A stretch of DNA of 64,000 nucleotides from Megachile rotundata (GCF_050947335.1 NW_027473348.1:1066501-1130500); one strand, 5' to 3'; numbered from the stretch's first letter, positions 1 to 11,850 are shown. Numbers and translations are program-made. The notes: generated by a model not told the origin, from the letters alone.

Positions 1-488
1 TTGTGACTATATGATTGTGTGATTGTGATTGTGTGATTGTGATTGTGTGATTGTGATTGTGTGATTGTGATTGTGTGATTGTGATTGTGTGACTGTGATT
101 GTGTGTCTGTGATTGTGGGATTGTGACTGTGTGATCGTGATTGTGTGATCGTTATTGTGGGATTGTGATTATGGGATTGTGACTGTGTGATTGAGTGATT
201 GTGATTGTGTGATTGTGATTGTGTGACTGTGATTGTGTGATTGTGATTGTGGGATTGTGATTGTGATTGTGTGATTGTGATTGTGTGAGTGTGACTGTGT
301 GATTGTGATTGTGATTGTGTGATTGTGATTGTGTGATCGTGATTGTGTGATCGTCATTGTGTGATTGTGATTGTGTGATTGTGTGATTGTGATTGTGTTA
401 TTGTGATTTTGTGATTGTGATTGTGTGACTGTGATTGTGTGACTGTGATTGTGTGATTGTGATTGTGTCATTGTGATTGTGTGATTGT

Positions 489-798
489 GACTCTGTGACT
501 GTGATTGTGATATTGTGATTGTGTGATTCTGATTGTGTGGTTGTGATTGTGTGATCGTGACTGTGTGATCGTAATTGTGTGATCGTGATTGTGGGATTGT
601 GACTGTGTGATCGTGATTGTGTGATCGTGATTGTGCGATTGGGACTGTGTGATTGTGTGATTGTGTGACTGTGCGACTGTGTGACTGTGTGATTGTGATT
701 GTGTGATCGTGATTGTGTGACTGTAGTTGTGGGAGTGTGATTGTGTGATTGTGTGATCGTGACTGTGCGATCGTGATTGTGTGATCGTGATTGTGATT
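489..798 (+). repeat. H1 cassette, copy 1 (reference)
   Basis: Mosaic stretch of about 310 bp in which no two neighbouring units are alike. It begins with GACTCTGTGACTG, carries GATATTG at 509 and CTGTAGTTGTGGGAG at 721, and ends with two B-like units. The 212 bp between the two landmarks is identical in all eleven intact copies. Irregular units appear to protect this stretch from slippage, unlike the pure runs beside it. No function is apparent. This copy has GGGACTG where most have GTGACTG, shared only with the 46.0 kb copy. Confidence 0.92.
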
Positions 799-960
799 GT
801 GTGATTGTGATTGTGTGATTGTGATTGTGTGATTGTGATTGTGTGATTGTGATTGTGTGATTGTGATTGTGTGATTGTGATTGTGTGATTGTGATTGTGT
901 GATTGTGATTGTGTGATTGTGATTGTGTGATTGTGATTGTGTGATTGTGATTGTGTGATT
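793..960 (+). repeat. A-unit run, about 12 units
   Basis: Uninterrupted GTGTGATTGTGATT directly after H1 and directly before a 6-mer run. The same order (H1, A run, 6-mer run) recurs at most H1 loci, with a different number of A units each time. Confidence 0.92.
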
Positions 961-1032
961 GTGATTGTGATTGTGATTGTGATTGTGATTGTGATTGTGA
1001 TTGTGATTGTGATTGTGATTGTGATTGTGATT
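961..1032 (+). repeat. 6-mer run (GTGATT)12
   Basis: Twelve perfect GTGATT copies, the longest of fourteen equivalent runs. It is followed by GTGTGACTGTGTG, the conserved right flank at nearly all of these loci. Confidence 0.95.
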
Positions 1033-1406
1033 GTGTGACTGTGTGATTGTGATTGTGTGATCGTGATTTTGTGATCGTGATTGTGCTTTTGTGACTGTGT
1101 GTTTGTGTGATTGTGATTGTGTGATTGTGATTGTGATTGTGTGACTATGTGATTGTGATTGTGTGATCGTGATTGTGTGGTCGTGATTGTGTGACTGTGC
1201 TATTGTGATTGTGCTATTGTGATTGTGTGATTGTGATTGTGTGATTGTGATTGTGTGATTGTGATTGTGTGATTGTGATTGTGTGATTGTGATTGTGTGA
1301 TTGTGTGACTGTGTGATTGTGTGATTGTGTGATTGTGTGATTGTGATTGTGTGGCCGTGATTGTGTGATCGTGATTGTGCGATCGTGTTTGTGTGATCGT
1401 GATTGT

Positions 1407-1417
1407 GATTTTGGTTG
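1407..1417 (+). repeat. H2 landmark GATTTTGGTTG, first of 24
   Basis: Marks the H2 cassette, which usually runs from GTGGCCGTG through GTGCGATCGTGTTTG to this motif over about 70 bp. Other copies of the landmark start at 4087, 4585, 5621, 6639, 7633, 8725, 11103, 12237, 13285, 14285, 20085, 24505, 26464, 30580, 33452, 36450, 38460, 41650, 47353, 51338, 52152, 61565 and 63535. Copies from 4585 to 13285, except 6639, carry GTGTAATCG in place of GTGTGATCG, a marker of the 3-kb higher-order family. Copies 5621, 8725 and 12237 also share GTGAGATCG. Confidence 0.9.
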
Positions 1418-1758
1418 TGTGATTGTGATTGTGTGACTGTGATTGTGTGATCGTGATTGTGCGATCGTGATTGTGTGATCGTGATTGTGTGATCGTGATT
1501 GTGTGATCGTGATTGTGTGATCGTGATTGTGTGGTCGTGATTGTGTGATCGTAATTGTGTGATCCTGTTTGTGTGATCGTGATTGTGATTGAGATTGTGT
1601 GATTGTGATTGTGTGACTGTGATTGTGTGACTGTGATTGTGTGATCGTGATTGTGTGATCGTGATCGTGTGATCGTGATTGTGTGATCGTGATTGTGTGA
1701 TCGTGATTGTGTGATCGTGAATGTGTGATCGTGATTGTGTGATTGTGTTATTGTGATT

Positions 1759-1926
1759 GCGCGATTGTGATTGCGCGATTGTGATTGCGCGATTGTGATT
1801 GCGCGATTGTGATTGCGCGATTTTGATTGCGCGATTGTGATTGCGCGATTGTGATTGCGCGATTGTGATTGGGCGATTGTGATTGCGCGATTGTGATTGC
1901 GCGATTGTGATAGCGCGATTGTGATT
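1759..1926 (+). repeat. C block, 12 units
   Basis: GCGCGATTGTGATT repeated about 12 times, with one GGGCG unit and one GATTTTGATT unit. It is entered through GTGTTATTGTGATT and left through GATAGCGCG. Both edges recur at most C blocks that are followed by a D block. Each unit carries two CpG sites, whereas A units carry none. Confidence 0.93.
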
Positions 1927-1942
1927 GTGTGATTGTGTGATT

Positions 1943-2152
1943 GTGCGATCGTGTTTGTGCGATCGTGATTGTGCGATAGTGATTGTGCGATCGTGATTGT
2001 GCGATCCTGATTGTGCGATCGTGATTGTGCGATCGTGATTGTGCGATCGTGATTGTGCGATCGTGATTGTGCGATCGTGATTGTGCGATCGTGATTGTGC
2101 GATCGTGATTGTGCGACCGTGATTGTGCGATCGTGATTGTGCGATCGTGATT
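1943..2152 (+). repeat. D block, 15 units
   Basis: GTGCGATCGTGATT array. It opens with the odd unit GTGCGATCGTGTTT and has GTGCGACC third from the end, the same edge marks as other D blocks. Each regular unit contains the palindrome CGATCG. A private GATCCTG unit near 2,005 is shared with the 47.9 kb block. Confidence 0.92.
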
Positions 2153-2466
2153 GTGTGGTCGTGATTGTGTGATCGTAATTGTGTGATCCTGTTTGTGTGA
2201 TCGTGATTGTGTGATCGTGATTGTGTGATCGTGATTGTGTGATCGTGATTGTGTGGTCGTGATTGTGTGATCGTAATTGTGTGATCCTGTTTGTGTGATC
2301 GTGATTGTGATTGAGATTGTGAGATTGTGATTGTGTGACTGTGATTGTGTGACTGTGATTGTGTGATCGTGATTGTGTGATCGTGATTGTGTGATCGTGA
2401 TTGTGTGATCGTGGTTGTGTGATCGTGAATGTGTGATTGGGGTTGTGTGATTGTGTTATTGTGATT

Positions 2467-2592
2467 GCGCGATTGTGATTGCGCGATTGTGATTGCGCGA
2501 TTGTGATTGCGCGATTGTGATTGCGCGATTGTGATTGCGCGATTTTGATTGCGCGATTGTGATTGCGCGATTGTGATTGCGCGATTGTGATT
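2467..2592 (+). repeat. C block, 9 units, leading into E
   Basis: Second C block of this locus. It is not followed by D units but passes directly into an E block, as also at 31.6, 39.5, 42.4 and 48.3 kb. The upstream unit reads GATTGGGGTTG here and GATCGGGATTG in most of the paralogues. Confidence 0.9.
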
Positions 2593-2690
2593 GCGTGATT
2601 GTGGTTGCGTGATTGTGATTGCGTGATTGTGATTGCGTGATTGTGATTGCGTGATTGTGATTGCGTGATTGTGATTGCGTGATTGTGATT
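2593..2690 (+). repeat. E block
   Basis: GCGTGATTGTGATT units, with GTGGTTGCG as the second unit. The block grades into A units at its right edge. Equivalent blocks lie at 31.7, 39.6, 42.6 and 48.4 kb. Confidence 0.88.
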
Positions 2691-2778
2691 GTGTGATTGT
2701 GATTGTGTGATTGTGATTGTGTGATTGTGATTGTGTGATTGTGATTGTGTCATTGTGATTGTGTGATTGTGTGATTGT

Positions 2779-3088
2779 GACTCTGTGACTGTGATTGTGA
2801 TATTGTGATTGTGTGATTCTGATTGTGTGGTTGTGATTGTGTGATCGTGACTGTGTGATCGTAATTGTGTGATCGTCATTGTGGGATTGTGACTGTGTGA
2901 TCGTGATTGTGTGATCGTGATTGTGCGATTGTGACTGTGTGATTGTGTGATTGTGTGACTGTGCGACTGTGTGACTGTGTGATTGTGATTGTGTGATCGT
3001 GATTGTGTGACTGTAGTTGTGGGAGTGTGATTGTGTGATTGTGTGATCGTGACTGTGCGATCGTGATTGTGTGATCGTGATTGTGATT
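2779..3088 (+). repeat. H1 cassette, copy 2
   Basis: Intact, GATATTG at 2,799 and CTGTAG at 3,011. The cassette is entered through a GTCATTG unit near 2,877 on its inside, which supplies a chance minus-strand ATG. Confidence 0.9.
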
Positions 3089-3124
3089 GTGTGATTGTGA
3101 TTGTGTGATTGTGATTGTGTGATT

Positions 3125-3178
3125 GTGATTGTGATTGTGATTGTGATTGTGATTGTGATTGTGATTGTGATTGTGATT
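3125..3178 (+). repeat. 6-mer run (GTGATT)9
   Basis: Nine perfect copies between a short A run and the GTGTGACTG flank. The equivalent runs in the next two higher-order units also have nine. Confidence 0.94.
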
Positions 3179-3482
3179 GTGTGACTGTGTGATTGTGATT
3201 GTGTGATCGTGATTGTGTGATCGTGATTTTGTGATCGCGATTGTGCGATTGTGACTGTGTGTTTGTGTGATTGTGATTGTGTGATTGTGATTGTGATTGT
3301 GTGACTATGTGATTGTGATTGTGTGATCGTGATTGTGTGGTCGTGATTGTGTGATTGTGCTATTGTGATTGTGCTATTGTGATTGTGTGATTGTGATTGT
3401 GTGATTGTGATTGTGTGATTGTGATTGTGTGATTGTGATTGTGTGATTGTGATTGTGTGATTGTGATTGTGTGATTGTGATT

Positions 3483-3586
3483 GTGTGATTGTGTGATTGT
3501 GTGATTGTGTGATTGTGTGATTGTGTGATTGTGAGATTGTGTGATTGTGTGATTGTGTGATTGTGTGATTGTGTGATTGTGTGATT
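3483..3586 (+). repeat. 8-mer run, 13 copies
   Basis: Thirteen GTGTGATT copies, the seventh reading GTGAGATT. An identical run with the same seventh-copy variant lies at 9,643-9,746. This segment is missing from the middle higher-order unit. Confidence 0.94.
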
Positions 3587-4216
3587 GTGATTGTGTGATT
3601 GTGATTGTGTGATTGTGATTGTGTGACTGTGATTGTGTGATTGTGATTGTGTGATTGTGATTGTGTGATTGTGATTGTGTGATTGTGATTGTGTGATTGT
3701 GATTGTGTGATTGTGATTGTGTGATCGTGACTGTGTGATCGTGACTGTGTGGTCGTGTGTGTGTGATCGTGATTGTGGGTTTGTGACTGTGTGATTGTGT
3801 GATTGTGATTGTGTGACTGTGATTGTGTGACTGTGATTGTGGGATTGTGACTGTGTGATCGTGATTGTGTGATCGTGATTGTGGGATTGTGATTGTGGGA
3901 TTGTGACTGTGTGATGGTGTGATTGCGATGGTGTGATTGTGATTGTGTGATCGTGATTGTGGGATCGTGATTCTGTGATCGTGATTGTGTGATCGTGATT
4001 GTGTGATCGCAATTGTGTGATCGTGATTGTGTCGCCGTGATTGTGTGATCGTGATTGTGCGATCGTGTTTGTGTGATCGTGATTGTGATTTTGGTTGTGT
4101 GATTGTGATTGTGTGACTGTGATTGTGTGATCGTGATTGTGCGATCGTGATTGTGTGATCGTGATTGTGTGATCGTGATTGTGTGATCGTGAATGTGTGA
4201 TCGTGATTGTGTGATT

Positions 4217-4342
4217 GCGCGATTGTGATTGCGCGATTGTGATTGCGCGATTGTGATTGCGCGATTTTGATTGCGCGATTGTGATTGCGCGATTTTGATT
4301 GCGCGATTGTGATTGCGCGATTGTGATTGCGCGACTGTGATT
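4217..4342 (+). repeat. C block, 9 units
   Basis: Ends in the variant unit GCGCGACTG, the same right edge as the blocks at 6.8 and 10.2 kb. Those paralogous blocks have 19 and 18 units. No D block follows. Confidence 0.92.
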
Positions 4343-4790
4343 GTGTGATCGTGATTGTGTGATCGTGATTGTGTGATTGTGTTATTGTGATTGTGTGATC
4401 CTGATTGTGTGATTGTGATTGTGTGATCGTGACTGTGTGATGGTGTGATTGTGATGGTGTGATTGTGATTGTGTGATCGTGATTGTGTGATCGTGATTGT
4501 GTGATCGTGATTGTGTGATCGTGATTGTGTGGCCGTGATTGTGTGATCGTGATTGTGCGATCGTGTTTGTGTAATCGTGATTGTGATTTTGGTTGTGTGA
4601 TTGTGATTGTGTGACTGTGATTGTGTGATCGTGATTGTGCGATCGTGATTGTGTGATCGTGATTGTGTGATCCTGATTGTGTGATCGTGATTGTGTGATC
4701 GTGATTGTGGGATTGTGACTATGTCATTGTGTGATCGTGATTGTGATTGTGTGATTGTGTGATTGTGATTGTGTGATTGTGATTGTGATT

Positions 4791-5265
4791 GTGTGATTGT
4801 GATTGTGTGATTGTGATTGTGTGATTGTGATTGTGTGATTGTGATTGTGTGATTGTGATTGTGTGATTGTGATTGTGTGATTGTGATTGTGTGATTGTGA
4901 TTGTGTGATTGTGATTGTGTGATTGTGATTGTGTGATTGTGATTGTGTGATTGTGATTGTGTGATTGTGATTGTGTGATTGTGATTGTGTGATTGTGATT
5001 GTGTGATTGTGATTGTGTGATTGTGATTGTGTGATTGTGATTGTGTGATTGTGATTGTGTGATTGTGATTGTGTGATTGTGATTGTGTGATTGTGATTGT
5101 GTGATTGTGATTGTGTGATTGTGATTGTGTGATTGTGATTGTGTGATTGTGATTGTGTGATTGTGATTGTGTGATTGTGATTGTGTGATTGTGATTGTGT
5201 GATTGTGATTGTGTGATTGTGATTGTGTGATTGTGATTGTGTGATTGTGATTGTGTGATTGTGAT
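4791..5265 (+). repeat. A-unit run, about 34 units
   Basis: Uniform GTGTGATTGTGATT ending at a GATTTTGTGATCG edge that also closes the runs at 8.37 and 11.85 kb. Confidence 0.93.
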
Positions 5266-5834
5266 TTTGTGATCGTGACTGTGTGATCGTGTTTGTGTGA
5301 TCGTGATTGTGGGTTTGTCACTGTGTGATTGTCTGATTGTGATTGTGTGATTGTGATTGTGTGACTGTGATTGTGTGACTGTGATTGTGTGACTGTGATT
5401 GTGGGATTATTACTGTGTGATCGTGATTGTGTGATCGTGATTTTGGGATTGTGATTGTGGGATTGTGACTGTGTGATGGTGTGATTGTGATGGTGTGATT
5501 GTGATTGTGTGATCGTGATTGTGTGATCGTGATTGTGTGATCGTGATTGTGTGATCGTGATTGTGTGGCCGTGATTGTGTGATCGTGATTGTGAGATCGT
5601 GTTTGTGTAATCGTGATTGTGATTTTGGTTGTGTGATTGTGATTGTGTGACTGTGATTGTGTGATTGTGATTGTGGGATTGTGATTGTGATTGCGTGATT
5701 GTGATTGTGTGAGTGTGACTGTGTGATTGTGATTGTGATTGTGTGATTGTGATTGTGTGATCGTGATTGTGTGATCGTCATTGTGTGATTGTGATTGTGT
5801 GATTGTGATTGTGTCATTGTGATTGTGTGATTGT

Positions 5835-6144
5835 GACTCTGTGACTGTGATTGTGATATTGTGATTGTGTGATTCTGATTGTGTGGTTGTGATTGTGTGA
5901 TCGTGACTGTGTGATCGTAATTGTGTGATCGTGATTGTGGGATTGTGACTGTGTGATCGTGATTGTGTGATCGTGATTGTGCGATTGTGACTGTGTGATT
6001 GTGTGATTGTGTGACTGTGCGACTGTGTGACTGTGTGATTGTGATTGTGTGATCGTGATTGTGTGACTGTAGTTGTGGGAGTGTGATTGTGTGATTGTGT
6101 GATCGTGACTGTGCGATCGTGATTGTGTGATCGTGATTGTGATT
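5835..6144 (+). repeat. H1 cassette, copy 3
   Basis: Intact, GATATTG at 5,855 and CTGTAG at 6,067. Confidence 0.9.
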
Positions 6145-6180
6145 GTGTGATTGTGATTGTGTGATTGTGATTGTGTGATT

Positions 6181-6234
6181 GTGATTGTGATTGTGATTGT
6201 GATTGTGATTGTGATTGTGATTGTGATTGTGATT
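6181..6234 (+). repeat. 6-mer run (GTGATT)9
   Basis: Nine perfect copies, the same number as in higher-order units 1 and 3. Confidence 0.94.
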
Positions 6235-6754
6235 GTGTGACTGTGTGATTGTGATTGTGTGATCGTGATTGTGTGATCGTGATTTTGTGATCGCGATTGT
6301 GCGATTGTGACTGTGTGTTTGTGTGATTGTGATTGTGTGATTGTGATTGTGATTGTGTGACTATGTGATTGTGATTGTGTGACTGTGATTGTGGGATTGT
6401 GACTGTGTGATCGTGATTGTGTGATCGTGATTGTGGGATTGTGATTGTGGGATTGTGACTGTGTGATGGTGTGATTGCGATGGTGTGATTGTGATTGTGT
6501 GATCGTGATTGTGGGATCGTGATTCTGTGATCGTGATTGTGTGATCGTGATTGTGTGATCGCAATTGTGTGATCGTGATTGTGTCGCCGTGATTGTGTGA
6601 TCGTGATTGTGCGATCGTGTTTGTGTGATCGTGATTGTGATTTTGGTTGTGTGATTGTGATTGTGTGACTGTGATTGTGTGATCGTGATTGTGCGATCGT
6701 GATTGTGTGATCGTGATTGTGTGATCGTGAATGTGTGATCGTGATTGTGTGATT

Positions 6755-7020
6755 GCGCGATTGTGATTGCGCGATTGTGATTGCGCGATTGTGATTGCGC
6801 GATTTTGATTGCGCGATTGTGATTGCGCGATTTTGATTGCGCGATTGTGATTGCGCGATTGTGATTGCGCGATTGTGATTGCGCGATTTTGATTGCGCGA
6901 TTGTGATTGCGCGATTGTGATTGCGCGATTGTGATTGCGCGATTGTGATTGCGCGATTGTGATTGCGCGATTGTGATTGCGCGATTGTGATTGCGCGATT
7001 GTGATTGCGCGACTGTGATT
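6755..7020 (+). repeat. C block, 19 units
   Basis: Largest C block in the window. Three GATTTTGATT units are scattered in it, which suggests that internal groups of units were themselves duplicated. The right edge is GCGCGACTG. Confidence 0.92.
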
Positions 7021-7231
7021 GTGTGATCGTGATTGTGTGATCGTGATTGTGTGATTGTGTTATTGTGATTGTGTGATCCTGATTGTGTGATTGTGATTGT
7101 GTGATCGTGACTGTGTGATCGTGATTGTGTGATCGTGATTGTGGGATTGTGACTGTGTGATTGTGTGATCGTGATTGTGATTCTGTGATTGTGATTATGT
7201 GATGGTGATTGTGATTGTGTGATTGTGATTG

Positions 7232-7370
7232 TGTGATTGTGATTGTGTGATCGTGATCGTGTGATCGTGATTGTGTGATCGTGATTGTGTGATCGTGATT
7301 GTGTGATCGTGATTGTGTGATCGTGATTGTGTGATCGTGATTGTGTGATCGTGATTGTGTGATTGTGATT
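7232..7370 (+). repeat. B block, about 10 units
   Basis: GTGTGATCGTGATT units headed by one GATCGTGATCG variant. The related block at 10.72 kb in the next higher-order unit starts with the same variant. It is absent from unit 1. Confidence 0.85.
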
Positions 7371-7837
7371 GTGTGATTGTGATTGTGTGACTGTGATTGT
7401 GTGACTGTGATTGTGGGATTGTGACTGTGTGATCGTGATTGTGTGATCGTGATTTTGGGATTGTGATTGTGGGATTGTGACTGTGTGATGGTGTGATTGT
7501 GATGGTGTGATTGTGATTGTGTGATCGTGATTGTGTGATCGTGATTGTGTGATCGTGATTGTGTGATCGTGATTGTGTGGCCGTGATTGTGTGATCGTGA
7601 TTGTGCGATCGTGTTTGTGTAATCGTGATTGTGATTTTGGTTGTGTGATTGTGATTGTGTGACTGTGATTGTGTGATCGTGATTGTGCGATCGTGATTGT
7701 GTGATCGTGATTGTGTGATCCTGATTGTGTGATCGTGATTGTGTGATCGTGATTGTGGGATTGTGACTATGTCATTGTGTGATCGTGATTGTGATTGTGT
7801 GATTGTGTGATTGTGATTGTGTGATTGTGATTGTGAT

Positions 7838-8370
7838 TGTGTGATTGTGATTGTGTGATTGTGATTGTGTGATTGTGATTGTGTGATTGTGATTGTGTGA
7901 TTGTGATTGTGTGATTGTGATTGTGTGATTGTGATTGTGTGATTGTGATTGTGTGATTGTGATTGTGTGATTGTGATTGTGTGATTGTGATTGTGTGATT
8001 GTGATTGTGTGATTGTGATTGTGTGATTGTGATTGTGTGATTGTGATTGTGTGATTGTGATTGTGTGATTGTGATTGTGTGATTGTGATTGTGTGATTGT
8101 GATTGTGTGATTGTGATTGTGTGATTGTGATTGTGTGATTGTGATTGTGTGATTGTGATTGTGTGATTGTGATTGTGTGATTGTGATTGTGTGATTGTGA
8201 TTGTGTGATTGTGATTGCGTGATTGTGATTGTGTGATTGTGATTGTGTGATTGTGATTGTGTGATTGTGATTGTGTGATTGTGATTGTGTGATTGTGATT
8301 GTGTGATTGTGATTGTGTGATTGTGATTGTGTGATTGTGATTGTGTGATTGTGATTGTGTGATTGTGATT
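7838..8370 (+). repeat. A-unit run, about 38 units
   Basis: Uniform except for a single GCGTG unit near 8,218, a private change not seen in the paralogous runs. Confidence 0.92.
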
Positions 8371-8938
8371 TTGTGATCGTGACTGTGTGATCGTGTTTGT
8401 GTGATCGTGATTGTGGGTTTGTCACTGTGTGATTGTGTGATTGTGATTGTGTGATTGTGATTGTGTGACTGTGATTGTGTGACTGTGATTGTGTGACTGT
8501 GATTGTGGGATTATTACTGTGTGATCGTGATTGTGTGATCGTGATTTTGGGATTGTGATTGTGGGATTGTGACTGTGTGATGGTGTGATTGTGATGGTGT
8601 GATTGTGATTGTGTGATCGTGATTGTGTGATCGTGATTGTGTGATCGTGATTGTGTGATCGTGATTGTGTGGCCGTGATTGTGTGATCGTGATTGTGAGA
8701 TCGTGTTTGTGTAATCGTGATTGTGATTTTGGTTGTGTGATTGTGATTGTGTGACTGTGATTGTGTGATTGTGATTGTGGGATTGTGATTGTGATTGCGT
8801 GATTGTGATTGTGTGAGTGTGACTGTGTGATTGTGATTGTGATTGTGTGATTGTGATTGTGTGATCGTGATTGTGTGATCGTCATTGTGTGATTGTGATT
8901 GTGTGATTGTGATTGTGTCATTGTGATTGTGTGATTGT

Positions 8939-9248
8939 GACTCTGTGACTGTGATTGTGATATTGTGATTGTGTGATTCTGATTGTGTGGTTGTGATTGT
9001 GTGATCGTGACTGTGTGATCGTAATTGTGTGATCGTGATTGTGGGATTGTGACTGTGTGATCGTGATTGTGTGATCGTGATTGTGCGATTGTGACTGTGT
9101 GATTGTGTGATTGTGTGACTGTGCGACTGTGTGACTGTGTGATTGTGATTGTGTGATCGTGATTGTGTGACTGTAGTTGTGGGAGTGTGATTGTGTGATT
9201 GTGTGATCGTGACTGTGCGATCGTGATTGTGTGATCGTGATTGTGATT
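8939..9248 (+). repeat. H1 cassette, copy 4
   Basis: Intact, GATATTG at 8,959 and CTGTAG at 9,171. Confidence 0.9.
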
Positions 9249-9284
9249 GTGTGATTGTGATTGTGTGATTGTGATTGTGTGATT

Positions 9285-9338
9285 GTGATTGTGATTGTGA
9301 TTGTGATTGTGATTGTGATTGTGATTGTGATTGTGATT
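9285..9338 (+). repeat. 6-mer run (GTGATT)9
   Basis: Nine perfect copies between A units and GTGTGACTG. Confidence 0.94.
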
Positions 9339-9642
9339 GTGTGACTGTGTGATTGTGATTGTGTGATCGTGATTGTGTGATCGTGATTTTGTGATCGCGA
9401 TTGTGCGATTGTGACTGTGTGTTTGTGTGATTGTGATTGTGTGATTGTGATTGTGATTGTGTGACTATGTGATTGTGATTGTGTGATCGTGATTGTGTGG
9501 TCGTGATTGTGTGATTGTGCTATTGTGATTGTGCTATTGTGATTGTGTGATTGTGATTGTGTGATTGTGATTGTGTGATTGTGATTGTGTGATTGTGATT
9601 GTGTGATTGTGATTGTGTGATTGTGATTGTGTGATTGTGATT

Positions 9643-9746
9643 GTGTGATTGTGTGATTGTGTGATTGTGTGATTGTGTGATTGTGTGATTGTGAGATTGT
9701 GTGATTGTGTGATTGTGTGATTGTGTGATTGTGTGATTGTGTGATT
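9643..9746 (+). repeat. 8-mer run, 13 copies
   Basis: Same length and same GTGAGATT seventh copy as the run at 3,483. One is therefore a direct copy of the other, with no later slippage. Confidence 0.94.
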
Positions 9747-10210
9747 GTGATTGTGTGATTGTGATTGTGTGATTGTGATTGTGTGACTGTGATTGTGTGA
9801 TTGTGATTGTGTGATTGTGATTGTGTGATTGTGATTGTGTGATTGTGATTGTGTGATTGTGATTGTGTGATCGTGACTGTGTGATCGTGACTGTGTGGTC
9901 GTGTGTGTGTGATCGTGATTGTGGGTTCGTGACTGTGTGATTGTGTGATTGTGATTGTGTAACTGTGATTGTGTGACTGTGATTGTGGGATTGTGACTGT
10001 GTGATCGTGATTGTGTGATCGTGATTGTGGGATTGTGATTGTGGGATTGTGACTGTGTGATGGTGTGATTGCGATGGTGTGATTGTGATTGTGTGATCGT
10101 GATTGTGGGATCGTGATTCTGTGATCGTGATTGTGCGATCGTGATTGTGTGATCGTGATTGTGTGATCGTGATTGTGTGATCGTGAATGTGTGATCGTGA
10201 TTGTGTGATT

Positions 10211-10462
10211 GCGCGATTGTGATTGCGCGATTGTGATTGCGCGATTGTGATTGCGCGATTTTGATTGCGCGATTGTGATTGCGCGATTTTGATTGCGCGA
10301 TTGTGATTGCGCGATTGTGATTGCGCGATTGTGATTGCGCGATTTTGATTGCGCGATTGTGATTGCGCGATTGTGATTGCGCGATTGTGATTGCGCGATT
10401 GTGATTGCGCGATTGTGATTGCGCGATTGTGATTGCGCGATTGTGATTGCGCGACTGTGATT
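10211..10462 (+). repeat. C block, 18 units
   Basis: Right edge GCGCGACTG, followed by B units. One unit shorter than the block at 6.8 kb and twice the block at 4.2 kb. Confidence 0.92.
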
Positions 10463-10723
10463 GTGTGATCGTGATTGTGTGATCGTGATTGTGTGATCGT
10501 GATTGTGTGATCGTGATTGTGTGATTGTGTTATTGTGATTGTGTGATCCTGATTGTGTGATTGTGATTGTGTGATCGTGACTGTGTGATCGTGATTGTGT
10601 GACCGTGATTGTGGGATTGTGACTGTGTGATTGTGTGATCGTGATTGTGATTCTGTGATTGTGATTATGTGATGGTGATTGTGATTGTGTGATTGTGATT
10701 GTGTGATTGTGATTGTGTGATCG

Positions 10724-10848
10724 TGATCGTGTGATCGTGATTGTGTGATCGTGATTGTGTGATCGTGATTGTGTGATCGTGATTGTGTGATCGTGATTGT
10801 GTGATCGTGATTGTGTGATCGTGATTGTGTGATCGTGATTGTGTGATT
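10724..10848 (+). repeat. B block
   Basis: GTGTGATCGTGATT units beginning with GATCGTGATCG, paralogous to the block at 7.23 kb. Confidence 0.85.
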
Positions 10849-11304
10849 GTGATTGTGTGACTGTGATTGTGTGACTGTGATTGTGGGATTGTGACTGTGT
10901 GATCGTGATTGTGTGATCGTGATTTTGGGATTGTGATTGTGGGATTGTGACTGTGTGATGGTGTGATTGTGATGGTGTGATTGTGATTGTGTGATCGTGA
11001 TTGTGTGATCGTGATTGTGTGATCGTGATTGTGTGATCGTGATTGTGTGGCCGTGATTGTGTGATCGTGATTGTGCGATCGTGTTTGTGTAATCGTGATT
11101 GTGATTTTGGTTGTGTGATTGTGATTGTGTGACTGTGATTGTGTGATCGTGATTGTGCGATCGTGATTGTGTGATCGTGATTGTGTGATCCTGATTGTGT
11201 GATCGTCATTGTGTGATCGTGATTGTGGGATTCTGACTATGTCATTGTGTGATCGTGATTGTGATTGTGTGATTGTGTGATTGTGATTGTGTGATTGTGA
11301 TTGT

Positions 11305-11850
11305 GATTGTGTGATTGTGATTGTGTGATTGTGATTGTGTGATTGTGATTGTGTGATTGTGATTGTGTGATTGTGATTGTGTGATTGTGATTGTGTGATT
11401 GTGATTGTGTGATTGTGATTGTGTGATTGTGATTGTGTGATTGTGATTGTGTGATTGTGATTGTGTGATTGTGATTGTGTGATTGTGATTGTGTGATTGT
11501 GATTGTGTGATTGTGATTGTGTGATTGTGATTGTGTGATTGTGATTGTGTGATTGTGATTGTGTGATTGTGATTGTGTGATTGTGATTGTGTGATTGTGA
11601 TTGTGTGATTGTGATTGTGTGATTGTGATTGTGTGATTGTGATTGTGTGATTGTGATTGTGTGATTGTGATTGTGTGATTGTGATTGTGTGATTGTGATT
11701 GTGTGATTGTGATTGTGTGATTGTGATTGTGTGATTGTGATTGTGTGATTGTGATTGTGTGATTGTGATTGTGTGATTGTGATTGTGTGATTGTGATTGT
11801 GTGATTGTGATTGTGTGATTGTGATTGTGTGATTGTGATTGTGTGATTGT
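11305..11850 (+). repeat. A-unit run, about 39 units
   Basis: No variant seen within it. Closed by GATTTTGTGATCG as in higher-order units 1 and 2. Confidence 0.93.

Larger units (their letters stand above)
150..2700 (+). repeat. Segmental duplication, copy of 45.67-48.5 kb
   Basis: Landmarks line up with 45,672-48,500 in the same order. GATATTG (509/46,031) and CTGTAG (721/46,243) are both 45,522 bp apart. Both copies share private changes: GGGACTG inside H1 and GTGCTTTTGTG near 1,083/46,580. This copy lacks about 450 bp net between 1,214 and 1,351, where it jumps straight into an H2 cassette. Its 6-mer run has 12 units against 10, and its first D block has 15 against 7. Confidence 0.88.
2779..5834 (+). 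repeat. Higher-order unit 1, 3056 bp
   Basis: Runs from the start of one H1 cassette to the start of the next. In order it holds H1, a (GTGATT)9 run, an 8-mer run, a 9-unit C block, H2 cassettes and an A run of about 34 units. The marker GACTATGTC lies at 4,717 and recurs at 7,765, 11,235 and 13,403. Confidence 0.88.
5835..8938 (+). repeat. Higher-order unit 2, 3104 bp
   Basis: Same order as unit 1, but the 8-mer run segment is missing: near 6,361 the sequence passes straight from GACTATGTG to GTGACTGTGATTGTGGG. Its C block is larger (19 units) and it has an extra B-rich stretch at 7.1-7.4 kb. Confidence 0.87.

Noticed and set aside
720..740. CTGTAGTTGTGGGAG as a promoter or terminator signal
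   Set aside because: No paired element, hairpin or transcribed unit accompanies it. It is useful only as a cassette landmark.
489..798. H1 cassette as a transposon or gene fragment
   Set aside because: All of its bases can be explained as variant 6-mers, 8-mers and 14-mers. There are no terminal inverted repeats, target-site duplications or unrelated sequence.
1943..2152. CGATCG palindromes in D blocks as operator sites
   Set aside because: They arise automatically from GTGCGATCG. There is no gene nearby to regulate.
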